This document shows, one piece after another, positions 1 through 7,849 of a DNA stretch of 43,921 bases (the first letter of the stretch is position 1; each line of letters begins with the position of its first letter). The notes below the pieces were generated by a model, which worked only from the letters and a program-made list of their open reading frames with translations, was not told the DNA's origin and did no database searches. A program made the position numbers and the translations under genes. Source of the DNA: Calditrichia bacterium (GTDB taxonomy: Bacteria > Calditrichota > Calditrichia > JAJRVZ01); assembly GCA_023132435.1 (NCBI GenBank), contig JAGLYF010000223.1, forward strand, positions 1-43,921, given 5' to 3'.

Positions 1-986
1 GCAATCTCTTTAGGATCAGCTAACAAACTTTTAGCATGTGTGTTATCCTCTTCTGCATTTTGACCACGTGGTCTGGTACCGGCAATCGGTATTATTTCCA
101 ATTGTTGGTCCTTTGAACTTATTACTGATTCCGGAGAAGATCCGATTATCTGATAATCAATAAAATCCAGATAAAACATGTACGGAGAAGGATTGATATT
201 TCGCAGAGCGCGGTAAACCTGAAAGATATCTCCGGAATATTCAACCTGAAATTTTTGTGAGAGCACAACCTGTAAAATGTCCCCGGTAAAGATGTATTCT
301 TTTGATTTTTCTACCGCTTTTTTAAAATCTTCCTTTTTAAAATTTGACTTTTCACTCTCGATATTCGCGGAAAAGTTTAATTCTATTTGCAAGGAACGAT
401 TTAATTTTTCAAATAAAATTAACAGTCGGTTCTGTGCATCCTGATACAGTCGGGACATATCGCTGTCTTTATCGATAAAAGTGTTGGCAATTAGGATAAC
501 TTCATTTCTCAGATGATCAAATGTAATCAGACTATCATAAAAAGCCATGATCGCGTCATCACTTTTAACCACATCCTTCTTTGGTTCCGGAAGATCTTCA
601 ATACACCGAATCATTTCATACCCGATAAACCCCACGGTACCGCAGGAAAACTGTGGAAGTCCATCGATGGACATGCTTTGATATTTATTTAGTTCATCTT
701 TAAGAACCTCAAAAATATCTTTTGTGATGATATGATTATGGGAATATTCCTTTACGATAGTTTTATCTGCCTCAGCAACCAGAACCCTGTAAGGATTTTG
801 ACCAATAAATGAATATCGTCCCACCTGTTCACCTTTTTCCACGCTTTCTAATAAAAAAGAGTAATTTCCACGATCTCTGATTTTAAGATATGCCATAACC
901 GGGGTTATAAAATCAGCGTTGATTTTTCTGTATACCGGTACGATATAACCTGGTTTTGCAAGATTTTTAAATTCTTCAAAAGTCAT
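1..986 (-). CDS. trpE: Anthranilate synthase component I, TrpE (C-terminal part outside window)
   Basis: The frame is open from ATG at 986 to the window edge, giving about 328 N-terminal residues. It catalyses the chorismate-to-anthranilate step of tryptophan synthesis together with a TrpG glutamine amidotransferase. The N-terminal regulatory domain shows the LLES motif (Trp feedback site in TrpE proteins), followed by GRYSFIG. Later the start of the chorismate-binding domain is visible (TGDILQVVLSQ, then SPSPYMFYLDF-like and GSSPE). The catalytic C-terminus lies beyond base 1. It could in principle be PabB, but the LLES/GRYSFIG N-terminus and the Trp-codon leader directly upstream argue for TrpE. 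The likely RBS is weak (GGGA about 11 nt before the ATG). Regulation by transcription attenuation is read from the leader at 1124-1323. It is presumably the first structural gene of a trp operon continuing leftward. Confidence 0.93.
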   Translation of the reverse strand, partial: MTFEEFKNLAKPGYIVPVYRKINADFITPVMAYLKIRDRGNYSFLLESVEKGEQVGRYSFIGQNPYRVLVAEADKTIVKEYSHNHIITKDIFEVLKDELNKYQSMSIDGLPQFSCGTVGFIGYEMIRCIEDLPEPKKDVVKSDDAIMAFYDSLITFDHLRNEVILIANTFIDKDSDMSRLYQDAQNRLLILFEKLNRSLQIELNFSANIESEKSNFKKEDFKKAVEKSKEYIFTGDILQVVLSQKFQVEYSGDIFQVYRALRNINPSPYMFYLDFIDYQIIGSSPESVISSKDQQLEIIPIAGTRPRGQNAEEDNTHAKSLLADPKEI

Positions 987-1012
987 TATATAAAATTCCC
1001 ATCTAGTTTTTT

Positions 1013-1113
1013 AACCACGAATTACACGAATTGATCACGAATTAACACGAATTTTTCTTAATATTTTTTGTTTTTGTTCGTGTAATTCGTCCTAATTCGT
1101 GAAATTCGTGGAC
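1013..1113. repeat. Palindromic CACGAATT-type repeat (family A)
   Basis: This is an imperfect inverted repeat of about 100 bp. The left arm has copies of ACACGAATT/CACGAATTA and the right arm their complements (TTCGTGTAATTCG, GAAATTCGTGG), around an A/T-rich loop. Related copies lie at 1376-1483, 32771-32931 and 33441-33594, with a partial one near 21175-21200. Here it sits between the trp attenuator and the trpE start, so it is transcribed in the trpE leader. Confidence 0.8.
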
Positions 1114-1123
1114 TCATTTACAT

Positions 1124-1155
1124 AAAAAAAGCCCACCTAAAACTAAGTGGGCTTT
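1124..1155 (-). terminator. trp attenuator (intrinsic terminator in trpE leader)
   Basis: On the minus strand a 9-bp stem, AAAGCCCAC pairing with GTGGGCTTT (1155-1147 with 1136-1128), is followed at once by seven T residues (1130-1124). It lies 29 nt after the leader-peptide stop and 137 nt before trpE. A competing antiterminator can form between leader bases 1209-1202 (AGGTGGGT) and the 5' arm plus two bases (1152-1145): 8 pairs including two G-U. The mutually exclusive pairing is inferred by eye, not folded. Confidence 0.82.
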
Positions 1156-1184
1156 ATATATTTTAACTTTATATAAAATTCTGA

Positions 1185-1271
1185 TCAAGCGAACATACGC
1201 CACCCACCTCTGAGATTATGCCACCACCAATTTCCAAACTGTGACTGATATGTCTGCTTATATAACTGCAT
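1185..1271 (-). CDS. trpL: trp operon leader peptide (28 residues, four Trp codons)
   Basis: ATG at 1271 opens a 28-codon frame ending in TGA at 1187-1185. Codons 15, 16 and 17 are three consecutive TGG (1229-1221), and codon 24 is a fourth TGG (1202-1200). Four Trp in 28 residues just upstream of trpE is the hallmark of a leader peptide that senses charged tRNA-Trp. An AGGAT Shine-Dalgarno (1280-1276) lies 5 nt before the ATG, and a near-consensus promoter (1295-1323) puts the transcript start only about 16 nt upstream. The last third of the frame (codons 21-24) is the antiterminator strand, so a ribosome stalled at codons 15-17 would leave it free to pair, while one reaching the stop codon would cover it and let the terminator form. 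Confidence 0.88.
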   Translation of the reverse strand: MQLYKQTYQSQFGNWWWHNLRGGWRMFA

Positions 1272-1294
1272 TTTTATCCTATCAAATTTCTTTG

Positions 1295-1323
1295 ATTATA
1301 AAAAGATTCAATCACGAAAGCAA
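1295..1323 (-). promoter_or_regulatory. Promoter of the trp leader
   Basis: On the minus strand TTGCTT (1323-1318), a 17-nt spacer and a perfect TATAAT (1300-1295) form a sigma70-type promoter. The predicted +1 is near 1288, about 16 nt before the trpL start. A family A repeat module (1341-1371) ends less than 20 bp upstream of the -35 box. Confidence 0.75.
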
Positions 1324-1340
1324 ATTTTTATTAATACATC

Positions 1341-1483
1341 TGGATAATTTATCTCTCGCGGCGACGCAGCGAATATCCACGAATTTCATTAATTTGGACG
1401 AATTAACACGAATTATTCCTTAAATTTTTAATTATTTTTCGTGAAAATTCGGCCTGTCCCGTTTCACGGGAGGAATTCGTGGA
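1341..1483. repeat. Family A repeat: GGATAATTTATCTCTCGC module plus CACGAATT arms
   Basis: The sequence begins with the module TGGATAATTTATCTCTCGC and GCGACGCAGCG (1341-1371). It continues with TCCACGAATTTCA and GAATTAACACGAATT, and closes with the complementary TTTTCGTGAAAATTCG and GAATTCGTGGAC. A small extra hairpin (CCCGTTTCACGGG-like, 1459-1471) sits in the right arm. Bases 1484-1609 contain nothing I recognise. Confidence 0.75.
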
Positions 1484-1609
1484 CAAAAATTATTTGGGTT
1501 GGTGGTAATAAACATCACTTGTGGTATCACTTTCCTGAATAAAAAAATAGAATTTGAAACATAAATAACACTTCTTAATTTATTTTATTTTTCTCACATT
1601 GATAAACAA

Positions 1610-1897
1610 ATCTATTCATACCCGACCTTTTCGTTCTCCGCATCATACTGTAACAGATGCTGCCCTGGTCGGCGGCGGAAAATATCCGCGACCAGGTGAG
1701 GTCAGTCTCGCTCATCATGGCGTACTTTTTTTAGATGAATTACCGGAATTTAAAAAGAATGTTCTGGAGGTTTTGAGACAACCGATGGAAGATGCGCGCG
1801 TATTTCAGGTCCCTTGCTGGATCGAATTGATATTCATGTCGAAGTACCAACGTGGACACAAGGCATAAAAAAGTTGTATACGAAATCCTGGAATTGA
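1610..1897 (+). pseudogene. comM: comM (YifB, Mg-chelatase-like ATPase) internal fragment, decayed
   Basis: The translation begins abruptly in the ComM core with [19 protein letters not shown] and runs through [20 protein letters not shown], the Walker B segment of this AAA+ family. After EDARV the homology jumps: a second frame reads [16 protein letters not shown], the ComM sensor/arginine region, so there is an internal deletion plus frameshift near 1805. A stop follows at 1895-1897. No N-terminal Lon-like domain, Walker A or C-terminus is present. This is a dead internal fragment of a natural-transformation/recombination helicase. Another remnant lies at 5484-5920, and both contain the RPFxSPHHTV segment, so they derive from two separate copies rather than one split gene. 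Confidence 0.8.
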
Positions 1898-2114
1898 GTT
1901 AAATATTATTTTTATTGCATTCCAATGCTGAGTTTGTATATTGATCTGTTTAAAAGACACTTCAAATTTTATTTCAAAATTATTTCTACCGCTTTTTGGT
2001 AATACGGACCCTTCTACTAGTATTGATTTGATTCAGGAATCTATTTCGGTTTAGATCTTTTAAAAACATTTGAATTTGTTATCATGTCTATAAAAAGTAT
2101 TCAGGAGATGTATT

Positions 2115-2747
2115 ATGACTCTGAATCGGTTGGTTTTAGGATCAGCGCTGGTGATAATGATGACAATGCTTATCGCCGTCCCTTTTAATAAGACATCAGA
2201 TGCGAGCCCTGGTAACAACACGGAAATGGTTCCAAATATTATCGTTATAAAATTTATCGAGGACCCACATGTCGAGATAAATAAACTACAAACCAGTCAT
2301 ACTGAACTCAACGATCTTCTTACCAAACATGCCGTTACATCCCTGCAACCATTGGTAAAAAATAACCGGTTTACTAAATCAAATTCTAATATATATGATC
2401 TTTCAAATATTTATTATGCTACCTTTTCCGGTAACCAATCCCCGGCAGAAGTTGCCGCAAACATTGAATTAAGTCCCCTTATTGAATATGCAGAGCCAAA
2501 ATATGTTCACTATATAAACGTTCTCCCCAACGACTCCCTTTATCAGTTTCAGGAACCTTATTATGACATCATTCAGGCTCCGCAGGCCTGGGATATCGTA
2601 AAAGGAGAAAACAGTAATGTGATTATCGCTATCGTCGACGGGGGCACAGATATCCGACACCCCGATCTGGCCGATAATATCTGGAGAAACGATGCGGAGG
2701 TTAATGGCACGGAAGGTGTGTCGATGATGATGACAATGGTTATATAG
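2115..2747 (+). CDS. Secreted subtilisin-family (S8) protease, N-terminal part, frameshifted
   Basis: The start ATG at 2115 has a good RBS (AGGAGA, 7 nt upstream). Residues 1-30 form a Sec signal peptide with a hydrophobic core. About 110 residues of propeptide follow, and the S8 catalytic domain begins with the Asp motif IAIVDGGTDIRHPDL. The frame then fails: after GTEGV it reads SMMMTMVI and stops. In the frame two bases on, the sequence continues as DDDDNGYIDDLYGWNF, the usual continuation in this family (NGVDDDGNGYIDD). Removing one GT from GTGTGT at 2716-2721 restores GVDDDDNGYIDD exactly. A 2-nt duplication, real or a sequencing error, is therefore the simplest explanation. The rest of the protein is at 2723-5077, about 985 residues in all if repaired. 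Confidence 0.8.
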   Translation: MTLNRLVLGSALVIMMTMLIAVPFNKTSDASPGNNTEMVPNIIVIKFIEDPHVEINKLQTSHTELNDLLTKHAVTSLQPLVKNNRFTKSNSNIYDLSNIYYATFSGNQSPAEVAANIELSPLIEYAEPKYVHYINVLPNDSLYQFQEPYYDIIQAPQAWDIVKGENSNVIIAIVDGGTDIRHPDLADNIWRNDAEVNGTEGVSMMMTMVI

Positions 2748-5077
2748 ATGACCTATATGGCTGGAATTTTGCCAATGAAAGCGGTGATCCTACCGGATTG
2801 GAATCCACACCTTTTAATGCCGATCATGGTACCCTTACGGCCGGGATTGTCAGTGCTGTCAGTGATAATTTAACCGGTGTCTCGGGCGTAAGCTGGAATG
2901 CAACCGTTATGGCGATTAATGTCAGTTCGGAAACAAATGACCGGGCAATTGACCATGGTTATGACGGGATTATCTATGCCGCCGGAAACGGCGCCGATGT
3001 TATCAGCTGCAGCTGGGGTGCCTATACTTTTTATACCCATACTGGCCAGAATGTCATGCTCTATGCGAATTCGATGGGTGCCGTCGTGGTAGCATCTGCG
3101 GGAAATGATAACACGTCTGATCTGTTCTATCCAGCCGCTTTTGAAAACGTTCTCTCTGTGGCTGGAACCGATACCAATGATATTAAATGGGAGCGTTCAA
3201 ATTACGGAAGGCATATCGATCTGGCTGCACCGGCGGTATCGATATACAGCACCCTAGCAGATGGGCGTTATGGTATTGCCACGGGCACCTCTCTTTCTGT
3301 ACCGTTGGTGTCCGGGGTAGCGGGACTGGTAAAAGCACATAATCCCGGTTGGACCGGCATGCAGGCCGGAGAACAGGTACGTGTCACGGCCGATTCAATC
3401 CCGGGCTATGCAGGGGAACTGGGCCGGGGCCGGCTCAATGCCTACCGCGCAGTTACAGAAAGCTCACCTTCAATCCATTTTGTGGATTATGACTACATTG
3501 ATGAAAACGATAACCGGTTCATTGAACCCGGAGAGCGTATAGAAGTGTATATTACGCTTATAAACTATCTGGCGATGGCTAATAACATAAAGATAACCCT
3601 GTCCCCTTCTTCTGATTACCTGACGATGATTGATGATGAGGCATCCTTATCTTCCCTTGGGACACTTGAGGAGATTACCCTGTCCGATCCCTTTGTCTTC
3701 GATGTGGCTGAGAATACGCCGGGTAATCCTCTAATAAAATTTGATCTTCAGATAGAGGCGGATGGTTATAGGGATCAGGACCGATTTATTTTTGAGCCTA
3801 TATCTCCAAAGAAAATCTGGACAAAAGATCCCAACAATCCTATACTTTCCGGTGGAGCAAGTGGAACATGGAACAGACACGTGTTTATGCCATGTGTCCT
3901 ATACAACACCGATTCTTCCAGATACGAGATGTGGTTTGGCGCGTCTATCGGACCTGATGCACAAGCTGTTTGGAAACCATACCGTATCGGTTTCGCAATC
4001 TCCCCTGACGGAATTAGCTGGACAATGCATTCGGAGCCGGTACTGGAAGCAGATACAGGCACATGGGACGAATCAACAGTGGAAAAACCGAGGGTGATTC
4101 AAGAAAATGGCACATATAAAATGTGGTATACAGGCTGGAGCCCAAAATTTTTGATTGTTGGAATCGGATATGCTACCTCACCGGATGGAATTACCTGGAC
4201 AAAGCATGACACTCTTGTTATGGGACGCGGAACGGCATCCTGGGAAGTACGTGGTCCAGCTTATTGCTCTATAATGCCTACTCAGGGAGGAACATACAAA
4301 ATGTGGTATACCGGCAACAATAGTGCTAATCCTATTTCAGCAATAGGATATGCGACTTCGGATGATGGAATAACCTGGACAAAGGCAGAAAGTGTCAATC
4401 CTGTTTTAACAATAGGATCACCTGGTCAATGGGATGATGGTCGTGTAAGTCGACCACACGTTCTTTTCATCAATAATAAATACCATATGTGGTATACAGG
4501 CCAGCGAGGATTCTATGATACGCGAGAGATCGGATGGGCTACTTCTGTTGATGGTATTCATTGGAACAAATATAACGATCCAAATACAACATCAACGTTA
4601 TATTCAGACAGCGATCCTGTGTTAAAGCGTTCTGACGGCCAATGGGATGCAAGCAATCTTGGATCAGTAACTGTGATGCTCGAAGGAGACTCATTGCGTA
4701 TGTGGTATGGAGCTAGCAGGACACCTGGAGAAACGAACCTATGGAGAATCGGTCATGCCACGGCACCGGTTATCGTTGATGTTATCGAAGATTATGATGT
4801 TGCACATATCCCTGAAGAATATTCACTTTTACAAAACTACCCCAATCCCTTCAATCCTAAAACAATTATCAGTTATCAATTACCAATGATCAATGAGGTC
4901 GAACTGGTTATATATAATCTTATTGGACAAAAGATTGCAACACTGGTTTCAGAAAAACAGGAAGCGGGATATCATCAGGTAGAATGGGATGCTTCGGGAT
5001 TTGCTAGTGGGATATACTACTATCAGCTTAAGACAGGTGAATTTCAGGATGTGAAGAAAATGATTTTGATCAAGTGA
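2723..5077 (+). CDS. Subtilase core, five-bladed propeller and type IX sorting domain (3' part of frameshifted gene)
   Basis: This is the continuation of the protease that starts at 2115. It holds the catalytic His (NADHGTLTAGI), the oxyanion Asn (ASAGNDNTSD) and the nucleophile Ser (GTSLSVPLVSG). A linker β-domain follows, then about 350 residues of five similar blades with the pattern YKMWYTG...IGYATSxDGITWTK, as in GH43/GH32-type five-bladed propellers. The last ~80 residues are a type IX secretion sorting domain (NYPNPFNPKTIISYQLP, IYNLIGQKIATLV, ending KKMILIK). Subtilase plus glycosidase-like propeller is an unusual pairing. I see no basis for assigning the propeller a catalytic role rather than glycan binding. 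An independent start would have to be TTG at 2798, which would lack the catalytic Asp. A strong terminator follows. Confidence 0.82.
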   Translation, partial: DDDDNGYIDDLYGWNFANESGDPTGLESTPFNADHGTLTAGIVSAVSDNLTGVSGVSWNATVMAINVSSETNDRAIDHGYDGIIYAAGNGADVISCSWGAYTFYTHTGQNVMLYANSMGAVVVASAGNDNTSDLFYPAAFENVLSVAGTDTNDIKWERSNYGRHIDLAAPAVSIYSTLADGRYGIATGTSLSVPLVSGVAGLVKAHNPGWTGMQAGEQVRVTADSIPGYAGELGRGRLNAYRAVTESSPSIHFVDYDYIDENDNRFIEPGERIEVYITLINYLAMANNIKITLSPSSDYLTMIDDEASLSSLGTLEEITLSDPFVFDVAENTPGNPLIKFDLQIEADGYRDQDRFIFEPISPKKIWTKDPNNPILSGGASGTWNRHVFMPCVLYNTDSSRYEMWFGASIGPDAQAVWKPYRIGFAISPDGISWTMHSEPVLEADTGTWDESTVEKPRVIQENGTYKMWYTGWSPKFLIVGIGYATSPDGITWTKHDTLVMGRGTASWEVRGPAYCSIMPTQGGTYKMWYTGNNSANPISAIGYATSDDGITWTKAESVNPVLTIGSPGQWDDGRVSRPHVLFINNKYHMWYTGQRGFYDTREIGWATSVDGIHWNKYNDPNTTSTLYSDSDPVLKRSDGQWDASNLGSVTVMLEGDSLRMWYGASRTPGETNLWRIGHATAPVIVDVIEDYDVAHIPEEYSLLQNYPNPFNPKTIISYQLPMINEVELVIYNLIGQKIATLVSEKQEAGYHQVEWDASGFASGIYYYQLKTGEFQDVKKMILIK

Positions 5078-5098
5078 CTTTAATTAAATTGTATTTCA

Positions 5099-5138
5099 AT
5101 ACCCCCTTCGGAGCACTTTCTGGAGGGGGTATTTTTTT
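5099..5138 (+). terminator. Intrinsic terminator after the subtilase gene
   Basis: ATACCCCCTTC pairs with GGAGGGGGTAT across a 10-nt loop and is followed by a run of seven T. It begins 21 nt after the stop codon at 5077. Confidence 0.85.
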
Positions 5139-5218
5139 AGCCTGCCTAATCGTGTTTTTACTATTTCTCTCAATTTAAAAGTGGCACAATTATTGTGAGT
5201 CTATCTAATATCTAATGC

Positions 5219-5260
5219 GGATATTTTATCTCTCGCAGCGGCGCAAAGACGCAGCGAGAA
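5219..5260. repeat. Family A module upstream of GxxExxY remnant
   Basis: GGATATTTTATCTCTCGCAG is followed by CGGCGCAAAGACGCAGCGAGA. The part from TCTCGC to GCGAGA is itself an imperfect palindrome. It is the same module as at 1341, 21048 and 33440, and on the minus strand at 15613. It ends 16 bp before the ATG of the GxxExxY frame. Bases 5139-5218 contain nothing further that I can support. Confidence 0.7.
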
Positions 5261-5276
5261 TATTAAGGATTTCAAA

Positions 5277-5834
5277 ATGGTGGAAAATGAAATTTCGGAA
5301 ATCATCCTGGATTGTTGTTTTATAATTCATCGAAGATTAGGACCTGGATTGCTGGAATCTGTTTATGAAGAAATCCTTGCCTATGAATTATCAATGAAAA
5401 ACATGAGTTTTGAAAAGCAAAAAGAAATACCCCTTTTGTATAATAGACTTAATTTTGGTGTGGCGTTTAGAGTGGATTATAGAATGCTATCAAAAGTACA
5501 AAGTAGCGCAGTGCATTGTATCGATGCCTTCCCGGTTGAGGTGGAAACGCACATGGAGGGAAACGTACCTTCATTTCAATTGGTTGGTTTGCCGGATAGT
5601 GTAGTTAGAGAGAGCCGCCAGCGGGTAATCTCAGCGATAAAAAACTCAGGCTTTACATTTTCGCTTAATCGCCGGATCACTATCAATCTGGCTCCGGCCG
5701 ATCTGAAAAAGGCGGGATCATCCAATGATCTGCCTATCGCGGTTGGTATCCTCAGCGCACAGGGATATATCAGTGAAGAAAAACTGGGGAGGATATTGTT
5801 ATCCTCGGTGAACTGGCCCTGGACGGGTCCTTAA
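5277..5834 (+). pseudogene. Chimeric frame: truncated GxxExxY protein joined to ComM N-terminus
   Basis: Residues 1-67 match the start of the GxxExxY family: RRLGPGLLESVYEE contains the name motif, and FGVAFRVD corresponds to the family's conserved ...RxD segment. At residue 70 the frame passes into a complete ComM start, MLSKVQSSAVHCIDAFPVEV, and continues through FQLVGLPDSVVRESRQRV and ITINLAPADLKKAGSSNDLP, the Lon-like N-terminal domain. Near 5790 a frameshift occurs: the ComM segment ILGELALDGSLRP is still readable in another frame from about 5801 to 5837. The 185-residue frame ends at an ectopic stop. The GxxExxY part has lost its C-terminal nuclease-like half and ComM its ATPase domain. 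It may be translated, but both halves are incomplete. Confidence 0.78.
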
Positions 5835-5850
5835 GGCCTTAGTTGCGCGA

Positions 5851-5920
5851 CGACCTTTCCATTCCCCTCATCACACAGTTAGTGAGGTCACACTGGTTTG
5901 TGGGCAGGGAAGAATTTTAA
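5851..5920 (+). pseudogene. comM: comM short remnant (RPFHSPHHTVS segment)
   Basis: The frame reads RPFHSPHHTVSEVTLVCGQG, the ComM core motif. It follows directly after the frameshifted GSLRP segment, so about 170 residues, including Walker A, are deleted. It ends against the 3' end of the symporter gene on the other strand. Confidence 0.65.
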
Positions 5921-5944
5921 TCTTATCAAAAATCTAATCATCCT

Positions 5945-7378
5945 TTAACTTCGTTTAAAAACAGATCCTAGAAGATAGCCTACAGCTGCCGAGGTGATAC
6001 CCCATAAGATATAAGCAAGATCGGTTGAGTTTAACCAAACAGGTTGTAACATCTGTAAAACACCACCTGCCTGTAAAAAATACGCAACGGTGGTTCCGGT
6101 CAAACCAAAAAATGCCGACCATGTTACGCCACGCCTGTTTACCCCGGGGATAAAAATTGCAGCAACCGGGAAGGCAACCGCCGTTGTCAAAATCCCCCCG
6201 GAAAGATAAAAAATATCCCAGAGACTCTCGGTATTCAGGGCAAAAATACCGGCTACTACCATCACCACGGCGGTAATATATTGGGATAATTTCCGCCCAT
6301 TGGGTTTTTTATGTAACTGAAACATATCGTAGGCTATACTGAGAGCCATCACATTGACACAGGTATCGATCGTGCTCATGGCAGCGGCAACCAACCCCAC
6401 CGCGACCAGCAAAGTCAGCCAGCCTGGAGCATAGTAGTGCACCAGAGCAACAAAAATAGCATCACCCTCGTTACCGACAATGGCCGGAGCATCTCCGGCT
6501 ACAGGGGGAAACAGAGACAGAGCAGCGACTCCAATAATAAAGGGCAGAATTCCAACAAATAAAAAAGCATTTCCCCCGGCAATAATCATTCCGCGTCGGG
6601 CGGCATGATCATTTCGCGCGGCCTGAACCCGTACCCAGAGATCGGTTTCAAATAACCACCCGGGTAGATAAGCAACCAAACCGACTAAAATTGTCAAAAC
6701 TCCCGGCCCTGCTAAATCAGTCCAGGATCTGTTTGATTTAAGGGTTAGTGTGCTGGTCGGTGGCAGAATACCTTTTCCCTGATCCCCTAATCCCTGCACG
6801 GCAAAAAAGGCCATGACCAGTATATAGAAGGCCACGATTATATATTGAAGTTTGTCGGTGGCAATAACCGCCCGGAATCCACCCAGAGTGGCATAAATCC
6901 CAACGACAACACAAAGACCGATGATAGTCCATAAGACAGAAACGCTAAGTTGTGGTGCCAGTAAGTTTGCGGCTACATAGATTTCTGCCCCTCCCCAGAC
7001 CAGAAAAACAAAAGCCAGGGCAAAAGCGACAATTCGTTTAGCGTTTGGTCCAAACCGGTCACCAACCATTTCCGGCTGACTAAAAGCAGGAAGAGCATGG
7101 TATTTATTAGCAAGAAAATAAATACCGGTCAATGCTAACAACCATGGAATTGTTATCAACCACATCGCCGCCAATCCGTACCAGTAAAAAAGCTGAACCG
7201 CATAGACACAGGACCAGGAAACCGACATAAAACCGGCCGAGATGGATAAACCGACAGATGTGGCGCTGAGACTCCGCCCTGCTGTCCAGAATGTTGCCCC
7301 ATCTTCGGTCAACTTGTGAGCACGCCAACCAAGATAAATGGCAATAACCGCATATAGTATGACAGCGATCCAGATCAT
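5945..7378 (-). CDS. Sodium:solute symporter family (SSS) transporter
   Basis: This 477-residue protein is highly hydrophobic, with about 12-13 membrane helices. It starts MIWIAVILYAVIAIYLGWRA and has the SSS features FWTAGRSLSATSVGLSISAG after helix 1 and GGFRAVIATDKLQY in the middle. The latter is the conserved GGxxAVxxTDxxQ motif of the family. These proteins import sugars, amino acids, carboxylates or other solutes with Na+ at the inner membrane, and the substrate cannot be read from the sequence. No convincing Shine-Dalgarno precedes the ATG at 7378. The gene is alone on its strand here: upstream is a repeat and the four-helix-bundle gene, downstream a comM remnant. A second SSS protein lies at 33973. 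Confidence 0.9.
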   Translation of the reverse strand: MIWIAVILYAVIAIYLGWRAHKLTEDGATFWTAGRSLSATSVGLSISAGFMSVSWSCVYAVQLFYWYGLAAMWLITIPWLLALTGIYFLANKYHALPAFSQPEMVGDRFGPNAKRIVAFALAFVFLVWGGAEIYVAANLLAPQLSVSVLWTIIGLCVVVGIYATLGGFRAVIATDKLQYIIVAFYILVMAFFAVQGLGDQGKGILPPTSTLTLKSNRSWTDLAGPGVLTILVGLVAYLPGWLFETDLWVRVQAARNDHAARRGMIIAGGNAFLFVGILPFIIGVAALSLFPPVAGDAPAIVGNEGDAIFVALVHYYAPGWLTLLVAVGLVAAAMSTIDTCVNVMALSIAYDMFQLHKKPNGRKLSQYITAVVMVVAGIFALNTESLWDIFYLSGGILTTAVAFPVAAIFIPGVNRRGVTWSAFFGLTGTTVAYFLQAGGVLQMLQPVWLNSTDLAYILWGITSAAVGYLLGSVFKRS

Positions 7379-7410
7379 TGTATCATTAAAATACGACTAA
7401 TTTATTTAAT

Positions 7411-7477
7411 TTGGAAATTCGGAACTGGGAATTTGGAACTTGGAATTGGGAACTGGGAATTCGGAGCTTGGAGTTGG
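7411..7477. repeat. Low-complexity tandem of GGAACTTGGAATT-like units
   Basis: Roughly 10-13-bp units (GGAACTGGGAATTT, GGAACTTGGAATTG, GGAACTGGGAATTC, GGAGCTTGGAGTTGG) follow each other without interruption. The tract lies just upstream of the four-helix-bundle gene and is translatable but not convincing as coding. Confidence 0.6.
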
Positions 7478-7501
7478 CTTGCTTTTTGCTATGTTAACTG
7501 T

Positions 7502-7849
7502 ATGATAAAAAAGTTAACAGATTTTGAAGTTTATATTCTTGCTGAGGAATTGTCTAATAAAATATGGGATATTGTTAAACGCTGGAATTATTTTGAAAGA
7601 GGTACAGTTGGGAAACAACTCGTCAAAGCAGCGGATTCTATTTCTGCAAATATTGCAGAATGTCATGGGAGATTCCATTATAAGGACAAGCAAAAATTTG
7701 GCTACTATGCGAGAGGCTCATTAGAGGAAACTAAAAGTTGGGTCAGAAAATCTTATGTGAGAAGGCTGATCACGAAAGAACAAATCATAGAAATTAAGGA
7801 ATATATAGAGAAAATTGGTCCCTACTTTCCTGAGCTATTTTTTACCTGA
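7502..7849 (+). CDS. Four-helix-bundle protein (23S rRNA intervening-sequence protein family)
   Basis: The start at 7502 gives 115 residues, MIKKLTDFEVYILAEELSNK onward. An upstream start at 7433 would only add residues encoded by the low-complexity repeat, so I reject it. The family pattern is clear: D/E-rich first helix, then RGTVGKQLVKAADSISANIA, the conserved S-I-x-x-N-I-A-E motif (here SISANIAECHGR), then KFGYYARGSLEETKSW. Relatives are encoded in rRNA intervening sequences of some bacteria, but most, as here, are free-standing and of unknown function. The last 28 bp overlap tail to tail with the xdhC-like gene, so both genes use the same bases for their C-termini. Confidence 0.85.
   Translation: MIKKLTDFEVYILAEELSNKIWDIVKRWNYFERGTVGKQLVKAADSISANIAECHGRFHYKDKQKFGYYARGSLEETKSWVRKSYVRRLITKEQIIEIKEYIEKIGPYFPELFFT

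Noticed and set aside
1241-1423. 60-codon plus-strand frame opposite the trp leader
   Set aside because: It runs through repeat sequence and antisense to the promoter and leader peptide, with no family resemblance.
5182-5196. Sigma54-like TGGCAC-N5-TTGT sequence upstream of the GxxExxY frame
   Set aside because: The -12 element has GT instead of the near-invariant GC, and the downstream frame is a broken chimera, so a functional RpoN promoter is unlikely.
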